Source of the DNA: Novipirellula artificiosorum
GTDB taxonomy: Bacteria > Planctomycetota > Planctomycetia > Pirellulales > Pirellulaceae
Direction of reading: 5' to 3'
NCBI RefSeq assembly: GCF_007860135.1
Contig: NZ_SJPV01000009.1
Span: 62,001-126,000, forward strand
Length of the DNA stretch: 64,000 nucleotides
This document shows, piece by piece, positions 19,164 to 27,301 of the stretch (positions are counted from its first letter, which is position 1; the number at the start of each line of letters is the position of its first letter). The position numbers were made by a program, and so were the translations under genes. The notes under the pieces are model-generated. The model was not told the DNA's origin and did not search any database. It saw only the letters and a program-made list of their open reading frames with translations.

Positions 19164-19529
19164 GTGAGCTTGCATCTATTGCTCGTGGATACCGACACGG
19201 ATTTGTTGGCAACGCTTCAGCGGTACCTCGAGCGAGCGGGGTATCGGGTTTCGACGGCCGAGAGTGGTCCGCAGTGCGAAGAACAGATACGCGAGTGCCG
19301 TCCTGATGTCTTAGTCCTTGAACCGGCGTTACCCGATGATTGGGGCATCAAATTGCTGAAGCGATACAGTGACGCGAATGCATGGATCTCGGTTCCGGTC
19401 GTCGTGCTTTCGCGAAGGAGTCCCAAACATTTTTCGATCCAGATCGAGCCCTATCATGTCAAGCCGATCTCCATGAGTGTCTTGATCGAAAGCATTGAGA
19501 AAATGGCACACGGTTCCTTCTTGATGTGA
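19164..19529 (+). CDS. Stand-alone receiver-domain protein with Glu at the phosphorylation site
   Basis: 121 residues from the GTG at 19164, which has AAGG ten bases upstream; the TTG at 19155 overlaps that site and is less likely. The receiver fold is complete: LLLVDTDTD (acidic pocket), PDVLVLEPALPDD, VVVLSRRSP (switch Ser) and HVKPIS (Lys). The residue that should be the phosphoacceptor Asp is Glu (residue 53 from this start). Asp-to-Glu often mimics phosphorylation, so the protein may be constitutively active or used only for protein contacts. There is no output domain and no kinase nearby. Confidence 0.8.
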   Translation: MSLHLLLVDTDTDLLATLQRYLERAGYRVSTAESGPQCEEQIRECRPDVLVLEPALPDDWGIKLLKRYSDANAWISVPVVVLSRRSPKHFSIQIEPYHVKPISMSVLIESIEKMAHGSFLM

Positions 19530-19596
19530 TTGTCCTGAACCCCGTATGATTTTCGCCTCGTATGATTTTCGAGCGTCGCCTTCCGCTCGATGCTAA

Positions 19597-19729
19597 GAAC
19601 CTATCCGAAAACGGGTCTGACCCTATGTCGACCAACGTTTCGATTACTCAAAAACTCGTTGTTTTCCAATGGATTCGCTACCAAGAAGTTCAGACCAAGA
19701 GAGGGTCAGACCCCTTATCGGATAGGTTC
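19597..19729. mobile_element. 133-bp MITE with IS5-like ends
   Basis: Two 28-bp terminal inverted repeats (19597-19624 and 19702-19729) begin GAACCTATCCG and match at all but two positions. They are flanked by a 3-bp duplication, TAA, at 19594-19596 and 19730-19732. Each arm contains the palindrome GGGTCTGACCC. There is no coding capacity in the 77-bp centre. End sequence and 3-bp duplication resemble the IS5/IS427 type, so it was probably mobilised in trans. Its right end forms part of the stop codon of the AMMECR1 gene. Confidence 0.8.
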
Positions 19730-20385
19730 TAAGTCACCTCTGCCATGGAATCGACCGGTTGCGTGCTGCTGGCTGATGGACGGCTGGCTCGTGATTGGCG
19801 TCGCGACCGAATCATTCGTTGGGTTCGATAAGTTGAAACCCGAATTCGCGGCGACCATCGGTCGGGGTCCAGACCTGCCTTCAAGCGTAAATGCCGAAAA
19901 AACTCGACCGGATCCTGCAGCGTCTCCCAAACATCTGGCAAAAACGTGGCAACATGGCCACCTAATCTCAGCACCACCCCATCGACACCGGGCTGGATGT
20001 ACGCGATCACGTCGCCGAAGGATCGTGTAATCAAATGCCGCAGTGGACTCAAGACGGTGATCTGGATGATCAAGTCGTCGAATTCCGCTTGGTTCAAGGA
20101 AGGAAACCGGCCGTTGTTGAACGCCGCGCGCGACGCGTTGCAACTGACGTCTGAAATCAGAGGTACGGTTGCTTCGATGGATCCCGCCGATCCGCGTAGC
20201 TGCTCCTGAAGCCGAAGTGTCACGAACGAAGATTGCACGTGGCGAAGATCCTCGCTGTACGAGGCCACCTCGGGTTCCATGATCCGCCGTGTCTCCAAAC
20301 CAATTTCGATGCTTTGTTCGGCAACATCCAGCAACGTTTGTTGGTCAGCATCCGTCAACAGGATCGATTCGGGGGAGCTTAACAT
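19729..20385 (-). CDS. AMMECR1-domain protein (AmmeMemoRadiSam system protein A-like)
   Basis: 218 residues. Family features include the N-terminal ASYSEDLRHVQSSFVTLRL, the RGSAGSIEAT motif, and the C-terminal LPDVWETLQDPVEFFRHL followed by KAGLDPDRWSPRIRVSTYRT. The protein belongs to the set often encoded with a Memo-like protein and a radical SAM enzyme; neither is near here. Its biochemical role is unsettled. The last ~30 residues (Arg/Ser-rich) do not look like the family, and the TAG stop is made partly of the MITE end and its TAA duplication, so the terminus may have been altered by the insertion. Confidence 0.85.
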   Translation of the reverse strand: MLSSPESILLTDADQQTLLDVAEQSIEIGLETRRIMEPEVASYSEDLRHVQSSFVTLRLQEQLRGSAGSIEATVPLISDVSCNASRAAFNNGRFPSLNQAEFDDLIIQITVLSPLRHLITRSFGDVIAYIQPGVDGVVLRLGGHVATFLPDVWETLQDPVEFFRHLRLKAGLDPDRWSPRIRVSTYRTQRMIRSRRQSRASRPSASSTQPVDSMAEVT

Positions 20386-21262
20386 TTCAAATTCTTCCCA
20401 ACAATAATTCCGGTCCTAGGATCGAGGCGTTCGATCGCTAGCGATTTGGCTGTGGTACGACACCGCACATTCAGCGAGCAAAAATGGCACACAGCTGTAT
20501 CGAAGTTCATTGTACAAAAACTGTCCGTTAAAAATACGGCAACTTGATGAATTAACGGTTTGCGTGATCCACGCAGCGGCGCACCAGCCGACTTGGATCG
20601 CAGTCGCGGCCGGAGATATCGAATGCAGCAAATGGCGTACCTTCAATCCGCCGTCGGACGAATGCCTCGTCCTTTGGCAGCTTTTTGATCCTGCCCCATC
20701 CACTGGATCTTTGGGTCATCGAATGCAGGCTGGCTCTGCTGCGGGGGACGTTCGATAAGCAACTTTCGGATTTCACCCTGCCGCGAGGAGGTCGTGCAGT
20801 TTTAAGCTCTAACGACTGGAGTGTTTAGGTATCCAACCCCCCCTGCCCACGCGGAGGTCGTCCGGTTTTTAAGTTGTGACGAACACAGTGTTTCGGTATC
20901 CAACTACCCCTGCCCGCGCAGCGCTCGTTGTACCGCGCATCTCGGGTGGTGTCTAATACATCTGCGGGGTAGCTGACGAGATTTCGCTCTGGTCTTTCGA
21001 CAAACCGCTGCGAATGATTGTTGCCTTGCGGTCCGCGCTGGTGCTGCGAACATGGGGAAGCCTGTTGCACGGAGGTGCGGTTCATGGGTGCGGTGGCTCT
21101 CGGACTCCTCGGTCAAAAAACCGGCTCATCCGACCGAAGCGCGCGGAACCCAGACTCAAGGTTTTTTGGAGGTATGGCTCCGGTGTCCAATGATCTCTGT
21201 CCAATGATCTCTTAGAAAAGAGTCCCCGACGGTCGGTCGTCCGCCGGGAACCGGTAGCACCC
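20386..21262. other. Intergenic region with degenerate repeats before the IS66 gene
   Basis: About 880 bp. Short frames here have poor composition. It contains two tandem ~67-bp degenerate repeats (listed separately) and, at 21187-21214, a direct repeat of TCCAATGATCTCT. The region probably consists of decayed mobile DNA next to the transposase gene. Confidence 0.4.
20778..20922. repeat. Two diverged ~67-bp tandem repeats
   Basis: Copy 1 (about 20778-20842) and copy 2 (about 20843-20910) share GGAGGTCGT, a TTTTAAG core, AGTGTTT and GGTATCCAAC in the same order and spacing, followed by CCCCTGCCC and the beginning of a third copy (CTGCCCGCGCAG). There are no coding signatures. The purpose is unknown. 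Confidence 0.65.
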
Positions 21263-22729
21263 TTGGCGCACCGTCGACCGGGATATCCCTTGTCAAGTTG
21301 CACCTCTGCAGAGCTCGACTCCGTCAGCAAGGATCGGTCCAACGATCTGAGTGATCCTGACCAGCCGCCCAAACCCAAAAACCGACGTGGGCAACAACCC
21401 GGTCGTCCCGCTCCCAATCGACGAGACTACTCTCACTTGCCCGAGCGTGAGCAACTCATTGAATTGCCCGAGGACGCAAAAGTCTGTGCATGCTGCGGCG
21501 AGCCACTGGTAGGTCTCGGGCAAAGTGATCCCTGCGAGCAGATTGAAATCGAGACGATCCTTTACCGTCGAGTGGTTCGCCGTGGACGTTATCGCCGAAC
21601 GTGTCAGTGCCATGCCCAGCCTCGAACGGTGACAGCCCCGTTGCCGCCAAAGCTGCTTCCCAAAAGCATTTTCGGCACGAGCCTATGGATTCATTTGCTG
21701 TTGGAGAAATTTCATTTACAGCGACCGACTCATCGCACGATTGAACAACTTGGGCTTCTTGGAGTCGACCTTGCAGCGGGAACCATTGCGGGTGGATTGA
21801 AGCGAATCGAGCCTCTGTTGACGCCTATCTATGACGCGATTTGCGATCGCCAGACGAAGTCAAACTACTTTCAGGCAGACGAGACGCGATGGAAAGTATT
21901 CGTTGAAAAGGCTGGGAAAACTGGGCATCTTTGGTGGCTATGGCTGTTCGCCGGTGAAGATTCGATCGCCTATGTGCTTGATCCAAGCCGCAGTCACGAT
22001 GTTCCCCAGTCGCACTTGTCCGACGACGTGCAAGGCGTGCTGATGGTTGATCGCTACAGTGCTTACAAAGCGATCGAACAAGTCAAAGAGGGTCAGCTTG
22101 CGTTGGCGTTTTGTTGGGCGCATGTGCGTCGGGACTTTGTGAAAGTCGGCAAAGGCTATCCTGAGTTGGTGCCATGGGCTCTGCAGTGGCTCGGTCGTAT
22201 CGCGGAGCTCTATCGACTCAATCGCGAGCGAGTGAAACACCCGATTGACAGCGAGCCATTCAGGGAAGCCGACGCAGCTTTGCGTCAGCACCTTGATTCG
22301 ATGTGGGCTCAGCGGGACGTCGAACTATCGACTGAAAAGCTTCGCGATCCCTGCTGCAAAGTGATCACGAGCTTGCGAAAACACTGGGGTGGCTTGACGT
22401 TGTTCGTCGACGATCCACGGATTCCGCTGGACAACAACTACGGCGAACGTTTGATTCGCAATCCAGCATTGGGTCGTAAGAATTACTATGGCAGTGGAGC
22501 GGAGTGGTCAGGTCGCTTGGCAGTGATGATGTTCTCGATCTTCGCGACGCTTGCACTTTGGAAAATCAATCCCTACAAGTGGCTGAGTTGGTACTTCGAA
22601 GCGTGTGCAGAAAACGACGGCAAGATCCCCAGCGATCCGTCCTCCTTCTTGCCCTGGAATCTATCAACCGAACGCTTGTCCGAACAGCGAAGTTCGCCTG
22701 CAACCGCCTTGACGAGCGATACTTCGTAA
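21263..22729 (+). CDS. IS66-family transposase (TnpC-like), probably 5'-truncated
   Basis: 488 residues from a TTG at 21263. The IS66 pattern is clear: GQQPGRPAPNRRDYSHLP, a zinc-finger-like C-A-C-C-G-E / C-Q-C pair, YFQADETRWKV (first Asp), GVLMVDRYSAYK (second Asp), CWAHVRRDF, and DNNYGERLIRNPALGRKNYY (catalytic Glu). The usual N-terminal leucine-zipper region before the GRP motif is missing and the first ~30 residues look unrelated, so the gene may have lost its start. No TnpA/TnpB accessory genes and no inverted termini were found. It lies 164 bp outside the left end of the integrative element. Confidence 0.88.
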   Translation: MAHRRPGYPLSSCTSAELDSVSKDRSNDLSDPDQPPKPKNRRGQQPGRPAPNRRDYSHLPEREQLIELPEDAKVCACCGEPLVGLGQSDPCEQIEIETILYRRVVRRGRYRRTCQCHAQPRTVTAPLPPKLLPKSIFGTSLWIHLLLEKFHLQRPTHRTIEQLGLLGVDLAAGTIAGGLKRIEPLLTPIYDAICDRQTKSNYFQADETRWKVFVEKAGKTGHLWWLWLFAGEDSIAYVLDPSRSHDVPQSHLSDDVQGVLMVDRYSAYKAIEQVKEGQLALAFCWAHVRRDFVKVGKGYPELVPWALQWLGRIAELYRLNRERVKHPIDSEPFREADAALRQHLDSMWAQRDVELSTEKLRDPCCKVITSLRKHWGGLTLFVDDPRIPLDNNYGERLIRNPALGRKNYYGSGAEWSGRLAVMMFSIFATLALWKINPYKWLSWYFEACAENDGKIPSDPSSFLPWNLSTERLSEQRSSPATALTSDTS

Positions 22730-22892
22730 ATCATCCCGTCAACTCGGCGCCAAGTTGGCTCGATCGAGTCTCACCGCCCCCATCTCGACCAAAAGTGAAC
22801 CGCTGGCCGTTGACGCTGCGCACAGCCTCCACACCTTCCGCGAATGTTTACACACCGAGCGACATAAGTCGTTGAAGGGAAAGAAGATAGGA

Positions 22893-22938
22893 GAAGTCGG
22901 GGCGACAAGATTTGAACTTGCGACCTCTGCGTCCCGAA
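22893..22938. other. Left attachment site (tRNA-Pro 3' fragment)
   Basis: 46 bp identical to 34692-34737. It contains the tRNA-Pro sequence from the anticodon loop to 4 nt past the 3' end and nothing of the 5' half, as expected for the duplicated core left by site-specific integration. Confidence 0.92.
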
Positions 22939-23166
22939 GGTACGAGTGAGCAAACGCAAACACCGGAAAACGCCGAACAAAACGACGCACCAGCGAACCG
23001 TTACCACGACGGTTACACTCGGAAACAAACTTTGAGTGAACTTATCGAGGACTTACGAGAACAATTGACAGACGGAGAAATAGAAATACTTGCCCATGCA
23101 TTGGCCGCTTCGCTCGGTTCTGACGCTCTCGGACGACTTGCCGACGCATTGAGCGAACAAGCCTAG
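22912..23166 (+). CDS. Detached C-terminal segment of the integrase frame
   Basis: The frame enters from the attachment core (NLRPLRPE) in exactly the phase used by the integrase at the right end and continues for 75 residues to a TAG at 23164-23166. The tail has protein-like composition, with probable amphipathic helices (TLSELIEDLREQLTDGEIEI, then LAHALAASLGSDALGRLADA). When the element is circular this joins integrase residue 510 and gives a 585-residue protein. In the integrated state there is no good start or ribosome-binding site here, so it is probably silent. See the integrase entry at 33208. Confidence 0.6.
   Translation: MNLRPLRPEGTSEQTQTPENAEQNDAPANRYHDGYTRKQTLSELIEDLREQLTDGEIEILAHALAASLGSDALGRLADALSEQA
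22993..23041. promoter_or_regulatory. Left candidate arm-type integrase sites
   Basis: A 29-bp block at 22993-23021 matches 34551-34579 at 28 of 29 positions. It contains GTTACCACGACGGTTACACTCG, i.e. two direct GTTAC sites 12 bp apart; an imperfect inverted third site lies at 23031-23041. It sits 54 bp inside the left core. Paired sites at both element ends are typical of arm binding by tyrosine integrases or an excisionase. Confidence 0.6.
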
Positions 23167-23989
23167 GCCGAACGAATACGACGCGACACAGACGCTGCAA
23201 CGGAACGCTGAAGGGAAATCATTGTTGTAGAAGGCTTCGCAACATGGCGGACGCAACGAACGCCGGTTTCATTGGACCGGGGGACTGTCGATTCTGGTGA
23301 TGGTATGGCGGCATGGACCCCATGCCCCCTTCACATAAAAAAATGGTCGATTTAAGAACTCTGAAGCGACGATGCGTTTGCTCATGGACTAAGTAGGTAC
23401 TACTTTGAGCCAAAGGTTGGGTTACTCCAAAGTGAACAGGCACGAAAACAACTATTGACCCCCATCCAATGCCGCGGCAGGTACTACAAAAACTGAGTAG
23501 CCGGGGGAGGGTGGCATGATGCGGGGCAGGTATCAACAGCTAGACCGCATGCCCACTTGCTTTTCTGTCGACAATAGTGAGGGGATTGCATCAATTGATG
23601 GAACTCGAAGGAATTGGGCAACAAGGGAACGCACCTGAGATCGCCGCATTATTGGCCGCCATGCCGAACGTTACAGGTCAAAGGTGTGCAACAGGACGCA
23701 CCGACATGGATAACCAGCGGGGGATGTATCAACTGCCAGCGGACAGACCACTGGCAGCAAACCTGGGCTTGCCTTACTCGACAGGACCACCACCCGTGTG
23801 GAGCGGATTGGGTTTAGTTGGAAAGCCAACTTAGACGTACGTAGACGCGATACGAACGGCTCGCAGAACGAGCCAAGCCTTCCAATCCGGCATTGCCACG
23901 GTAGTGGTTTACCACCTATCACCGACCCCACCAAAGAGGACGGGCGACCCGAAGGACGCCCGTGATGAGAATCGATAGTTGCGCTAGTG
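23167..23989. other. Non-coding stretch at the left end of the element
   Basis: About 820 bp with only weak short frames (for example 23577-23834, rich in Gly/Pro, without a ribosome-binding site). A GCATGCCC...CTTTTCTGTC motif at 23549 recurs in diverged form at 25570, hinting at related non-coding blocks around the secreted-protein genes. Confidence 0.35.
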
Positions 23990-24640
23990 CTACGCCGTCT
24001 GCTTTTGCCTTCGTCGGCGGATGCCACTAGCGACTAGGCCAAACGCACCGAATCCGAAAATGGCGAGCGAGGTGGGTTCTGGGACGCTGGCGTTCACGGC
24101 CTGGAGGGCGTATCCGTTAAAGTACCCCCCCCCGGCGATGGAAGTGAATCCGGTGCCGGTAGGGGCGTTGCTCACCAGACCGGAGCCATCGTATCCCCAG
24201 GCGGTGATAGAACCGTCGGCCTGGAGGGCGAATCCGGTGTAGTCCCCCGCAGCAATGGAGGTGAATCCGGTGCCGGTAGGGGCGTTGCTCACCAGACCGT
24301 AGCCATCGTATCCCCAGGCGGTGATAGAACCGTCGGCCTGGAGGGCGAATCCGTTGTAGTACCCCCCCCCGGCGATGGAAGTGAATCCGGTGCCGGTGGG
24401 GGCATTGCTCACCAGGCCGTAGCCATCGTATCCCCAGGCGGTGATAGAACCGTCGGCCTGGAGGGCGAATCCGTTGTAGTTCCCCCCAGCAATGGAGGTG
24501 AATCCGGTGCTGGTGGGGGCGTTGCTCACCACGCCGTTGCCATCGGATCCCCAGGCGGTGATCATCCCTGCCTTCACCTGCTCCGCCGAAGCGACTAGCA
24601 TCGCCAAGCACGCAACCCCAAGTCTTATTTTAAGTGTCAT
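23990..24640 (-). CDS. Secreted RCC1-repeat protein with PEP-CTERM sorting signal (four repeats)
   Basis: 216 residues. The signal peptide is LGVACLAMLVASAEQVKAG. Four ~39-residue repeats follow (core SITAWGYDGYGLVSNAP, then TGTGFTSIA and NGFALQADG), nearly identical at the DNA level. The C-terminus is a PEP-CTERM signal: VPEPTSLAIF, a hydrophobic stretch and RRRRQK. PEP-CTERM proteins are processed by an exosortase, not encoded in this window, and exported to the surface or matrix. RCC1-like propellers normally have seven blades; four is too few for a closed ring unless the protein dimerises or the array has contracted. GGAG lies seven bases before the ATG. Confidence 0.85.
   Translation of the reverse strand: MTLKIRLGVACLAMLVASAEQVKAGMITAWGSDGNGVVSNAPTSTGFTSIAGGNYNGFALQADGSITAWGYDGYGLVSNAPTGTGFTSIAGGGYYNGFALQADGSITAWGYDGYGLVSNAPTGTGFTSIAAGDYTGFALQADGSITAWGYDGSGLVSNAPTGTGFTSIAGGGYFNGYALQAVNASVPEPTSLAIFGFGAFGLVASGIRRRRQKQTA
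24098..24565 (-). repeat. Four 117-120-bp tandem repeats in the RCC1-type gene
   Basis: The four blades share long identical stretches, including silent positions (for example GCGGTGATAGAACCGTCGGC recurs unchanged on the plus strand). Such arrays change in copy number by recombination. Confidence 0.85.
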
Positions 24641-24709
24641 TATTTTGCTCCAACACTAACACTAAATGTGTTCCGAAAATTGATTGTCGTGTCAAAAATT
24701 AGAATTCAA

Positions 24710-25075
24710 CTAGACAACTTCAATCGGAACCTTCAGCAAGCAGATCGGTATTGGGCTGGGAATGAGCAGATTGCAATAGCTGACAAGCCATTGACAAAAT
24801 TCGTCTTGAACGGACGGGTAGTCAAGGATACCGACAAAAACTGGGGGCGTGTTATCAACGCCAGCACTAGACTGACGACTCATGCCGAATGTCTGCTGCA
24901 AAGCACGAACAAGCTCCGGATCTTCTTCAGGATTTGTTATTGGCAACCTGCTCGCATCGACATTTGCGAACGAGTCCACTTCAAGCGGAGAAGTCATAAT
25001 CCCCGCTGACGCGCTGCCTGCACCAGCGACCAGCGTCGCTAAGCAGACTATCACGATTGATGTGGACCTCTTCAT
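24710..25075 (-). CDS. Small secreted hypothetical protein
   Basis: 121 residues. A clear signal peptide (SIVIVCLATLVAGAGSASA) is followed by about 100 residues rich in Pro, Asp and Val, with two Cys close together (EFCQWLVSYCN) and a third near the end. The signal peptide resembles those of the RCC1-type proteins on both sides, but there are no RCC1 repeats and no PEP-CTERM motif; it ends in a short hydrophobic run (IPICLLKVPIEVV). It may be a truncated or diverged relative. Function unknown. Confidence 0.6.
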   Translation of the reverse strand: MKRSTSIVIVCLATLVAGAGSASAGIMTSPLEVDSFANVDASRLPITNPEEDPELVRALQQTFGMSRQSSAGVDNTPPVFVGILDYPSVQDEFCQWLVSYCNLLIPSPIPICLLKVPIEVV

Positions 25076-26263
25076 TTCATGAGTCGGTGTGTTGTTAGGC
25101 TACAAAAACCACATATGCGAACCCGCTGCAATCCGTATTCCCAACCCCCGCTATCAGAATGTCGCTGCGACAATAGGTCACTCCTTGGACGGCAGTTTTA
25201 CGGTAGTTTCTATGATTCCATTCACTGGATTAGTTTTCGATTCGCCTGGTCGGTGAAGATCGATTTGTGTTCTGTGCCGTTTGAACACATCGCAGCGTGC
25301 GAATGAGTGCGGGTGCACACACGGGCAAAGGCATATTTTGTCTTCGGCCGACAAGGGCAAGGAAATGGACAAATGGCCGGCGTCGTTTCCCTATCCGTGC
25401 CCATCACCCCGGGATTGTTCGAGCTGATGGAGGCTTGCAATCATTGAACGAAAGGGGATGGCCGGACTTGCTGCCCGTGGAGAGAGGATGGCCAATCAAT
25501 GATGGCAATCTCATGCCCACTATGATCGTGGGAGTGTCTATTTCTAGACATGGGTGCAAAAGCGAGATCGCATGCCCGGTTACTTTTCTGTCCGTAAAAT
25601 TGAGAGACGGTCTCCCCACGCACCGGGTTGGGTCCCTCTGACGTTTTGGTTTGCCCAGCGGTGAAGATAAGCCCACAATGAAGCAAACACAGTCCGTCGG
25701 CGTGATGGCGGGGGCCCGTGCGTGAAACCTTGAATTTTGCCAAAGTTAATGCAAGCTTGGGTAAGCGGCAATTGAAAGGTGATTGCCTGAGTTTTTGGCT
25801 ACCCCCGGGCACTACCATGAAAACGCCAAGGTACTTTCGGGGACCTATTACAACCGAGCGGTGGAATTAGCCCCGATTGTTTGCAAGAAAGTTAGTTTGG
25901 ATCGACGCTGCGGGGGTTGGGGGCGGTGTGTTCCTGCCCTACCGCCCCCCGGGGCGATAGGTACTTGGTTTCGATCACAACCGAGGGTTTCCCACCACGT
26001 TCTGACCTACTTTCGCATAGGCAACGGTTAAACTACCACCACCACCTTTGCTTGGGTCCTCCTAAGGGGGTGGGCGGTCATCGCGGGAAAGGTCTCCGAG
26101 GGTGTCTCGCTGAAATGGTGCTGTTTTGCGAGACACCACCACCTTTTACTAGAAGCCCGTGTTTTCGCCGTTTCGTGCTGACGGCAAGTAAGATAACACG
26201 ACCCACCACAGCCCAGTACAGAACCAAAGATGGCGGGCCAGCGACGTGACCGTCGCATGAGTG
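25076..26263. other. Non-coding 1.2-kb stretch between secreted-protein genes
   Basis: No frame here has convincing composition and start signals. The right part (26029-26150) is similar to 27461-27690 (listed as a repeat). The left part should contain the promoter of the gene at 24710-25075. The stretch may be decayed coding or regulatory DNA. Confidence 0.35.
26029..26150. repeat. Diverged direct repeat flanking the seven-blade gene (left copy)
   Basis: This segment shares TAAACTAC(C/T)ACCACCAC, GGGTCCT, a G-rich run, TCCGAGGG...CTCGCTGAAA and CACCACC, in the same order, with 27461-27690. The copies lie on either side of the RCC1-type gene at 26264-27262, which suggests that the gene moved or was duplicated with its flanks. 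Confidence 0.45.
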
Positions 26264-27262
26264 CTACGTAGTGTGCTTTCGCTTTCGAATGCGAATACTG
26301 CTGGCGGCTAAGCCAATGGCTCCGAAGCCGAAGATGGTGAGGGAGGCGGGTTCTGGAACGGGAGAAACCACCGTATCGGCCTGTAGGGCGTAGCCGTTGT
26401 TGCAGCCCGCAGCGATGGCTGTGAAGCCGGTGCCGGTGGGTGCGTTGCTCACCTGGCCGTAGTGATCCCATCCCCAGGCGGTGATGGAACCATCGGCCTG
26501 GAGGGCGTAGCCGTTGCGGAAGGCCGCAGCGATGGCTGTGAATCCGTTGCCGGTGGGGGCGTTGCTCACCTGGTCGCTGTAGTCATCTCCCCAAGCGGCG
26601 ATGGACCCATCGGCATGGAGGGCGTAGCCGTTGTAGAGGCCCCCACCGATGGCTGTGAAGCCGGCGTCCTTGGGGGCGTTCATCGCGCCGTTGATATTGG
26701 ATCCCCAGGTGGTAATGGACCCGTCGCCCTGGAGGGCGTAGCCACTGGATCGCGACCCAGCGAGGGCTATGAATCCGGTTCCGGTGGGGGCGTCACTTAC
26801 CAGGCCGCCGCCACTGTATCCCCAGATAGTAATGGAACCGTCGGCCTTGAGGGCGTAGCCGTTGAAGTCCGCCGCAGCGATGGCTGTGAAGCCGGTGCCG
26901 GTGGGGGCGTCGGTCACCTGGCCGTATTCATCGTTTCCCCAGGCGTTGATGGACCCGTCGGCCTTGAGGGCGTAGCCGTTGTCATTCGCCGCAGCGATGG
27001 CTGTAAAGCCGTTGCCGGTGGGGGCGTTGCTCACCTGGCCGTAGCGATCGCCTCCCCAGGCGGTGATGGACCCATCGGCATGGAGGGCGTAGCCGTTGTA
27101 GCAGCCCGCAGCGATGGCTGTGTATCCGTTGCCGGTGGGTGCATTGCTCACCACACCGTAGCCATTGGCTCCCCAGGCGGAAATCATCCCCGCCTGCACC
27201 TGTCCCGTCGTAGCGACCATCGTCGTTAAGCAAACAAAACCGAATCTTAAGAAGTTCATCAT
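26264..27262 (-). CDS. Secreted RCC1-repeat protein with PEP-CTERM sorting signal (seven repeats)
   Basis: 332 residues from the ATG at 27262, chosen because it lines up with the start of the related protein at 24640 (signal peptide FVCLTTMVATTGQVQAG). Seven RCC1-like units of about 39 residues follow (SITAWG...VSNAPTGNGFTAIAA...NGYALQADG), the number needed for a full seven-bladed propeller. The C-terminus has the PEP-CTERM signal VPEPASLTIFGFGAIGLAAS followed by basic residues. It is expected to be surface-exposed after exosortase processing. The repeats are more diverged than in the four-blade paralogue, so this copy is probably older. Confidence 0.87.
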   Translation of the reverse strand: MMNFLRFGFVCLTTMVATTGQVQAGMISAWGANGYGVVSNAPTGNGYTAIAAGCYNGYALHADGSITAWGGDRYGQVSNAPTGNGFTAIAAANDNGYALKADGSINAWGNDEYGQVTDAPTGTGFTAIAAADFNGYALKADGSITIWGYSGGGLVSDAPTGTGFIALAGSRSSGYALQGDGSITTWGSNINGAMNAPKDAGFTAIGGGLYNGYALHADGSIAAWGDDYSDQVSNAPTGNGFTAIAAAFRNGYALQADGSITAWGWDHYGQVSNAPTGTGFTAIAAGCNNGYALQADTVVSPVPEPASLTIFGFGAIGLAASSIRIRKRKHTT

Positions 27263-27301
27263 TGCGTTTGTTCCCATATCGATAAATCGAGTCTTGAACA
27301 A

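Noticed and set aside
21040..21110. Group II intron domain V-like hairpin (AGCC...GTTGCAC...GTGCGGTTC)
   Set aside because: The tetraloop and basal helix do not fit well, and there is no reverse transcriptase or further intron domain nearby.
21263..22729. Complete IS66 element
   Set aside because: No TnpA/TnpB genes and no inverted termini were found; the protein lacks the usual N-terminal zipper region.
23577..23834. 85-codon gene in the left part of the element
   Set aside because: No ribosome-binding site, low-complexity Gly/Pro translation, no family resemblance.
24098..24565. CRISPR-like array from regular 120-bp repeats
   Set aside because: Repeats are in frame and encode RCC1-like blades; there is no spacer pattern.
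26462..27229. A 255-codon plus-strand frame opposite the seven-blade RCC1-type gene
   Set aside because: It is the antisense of the repeat array and is kept open by repeat composition; no ribosome-binding site, Gly/Val-rich translation without a fold.
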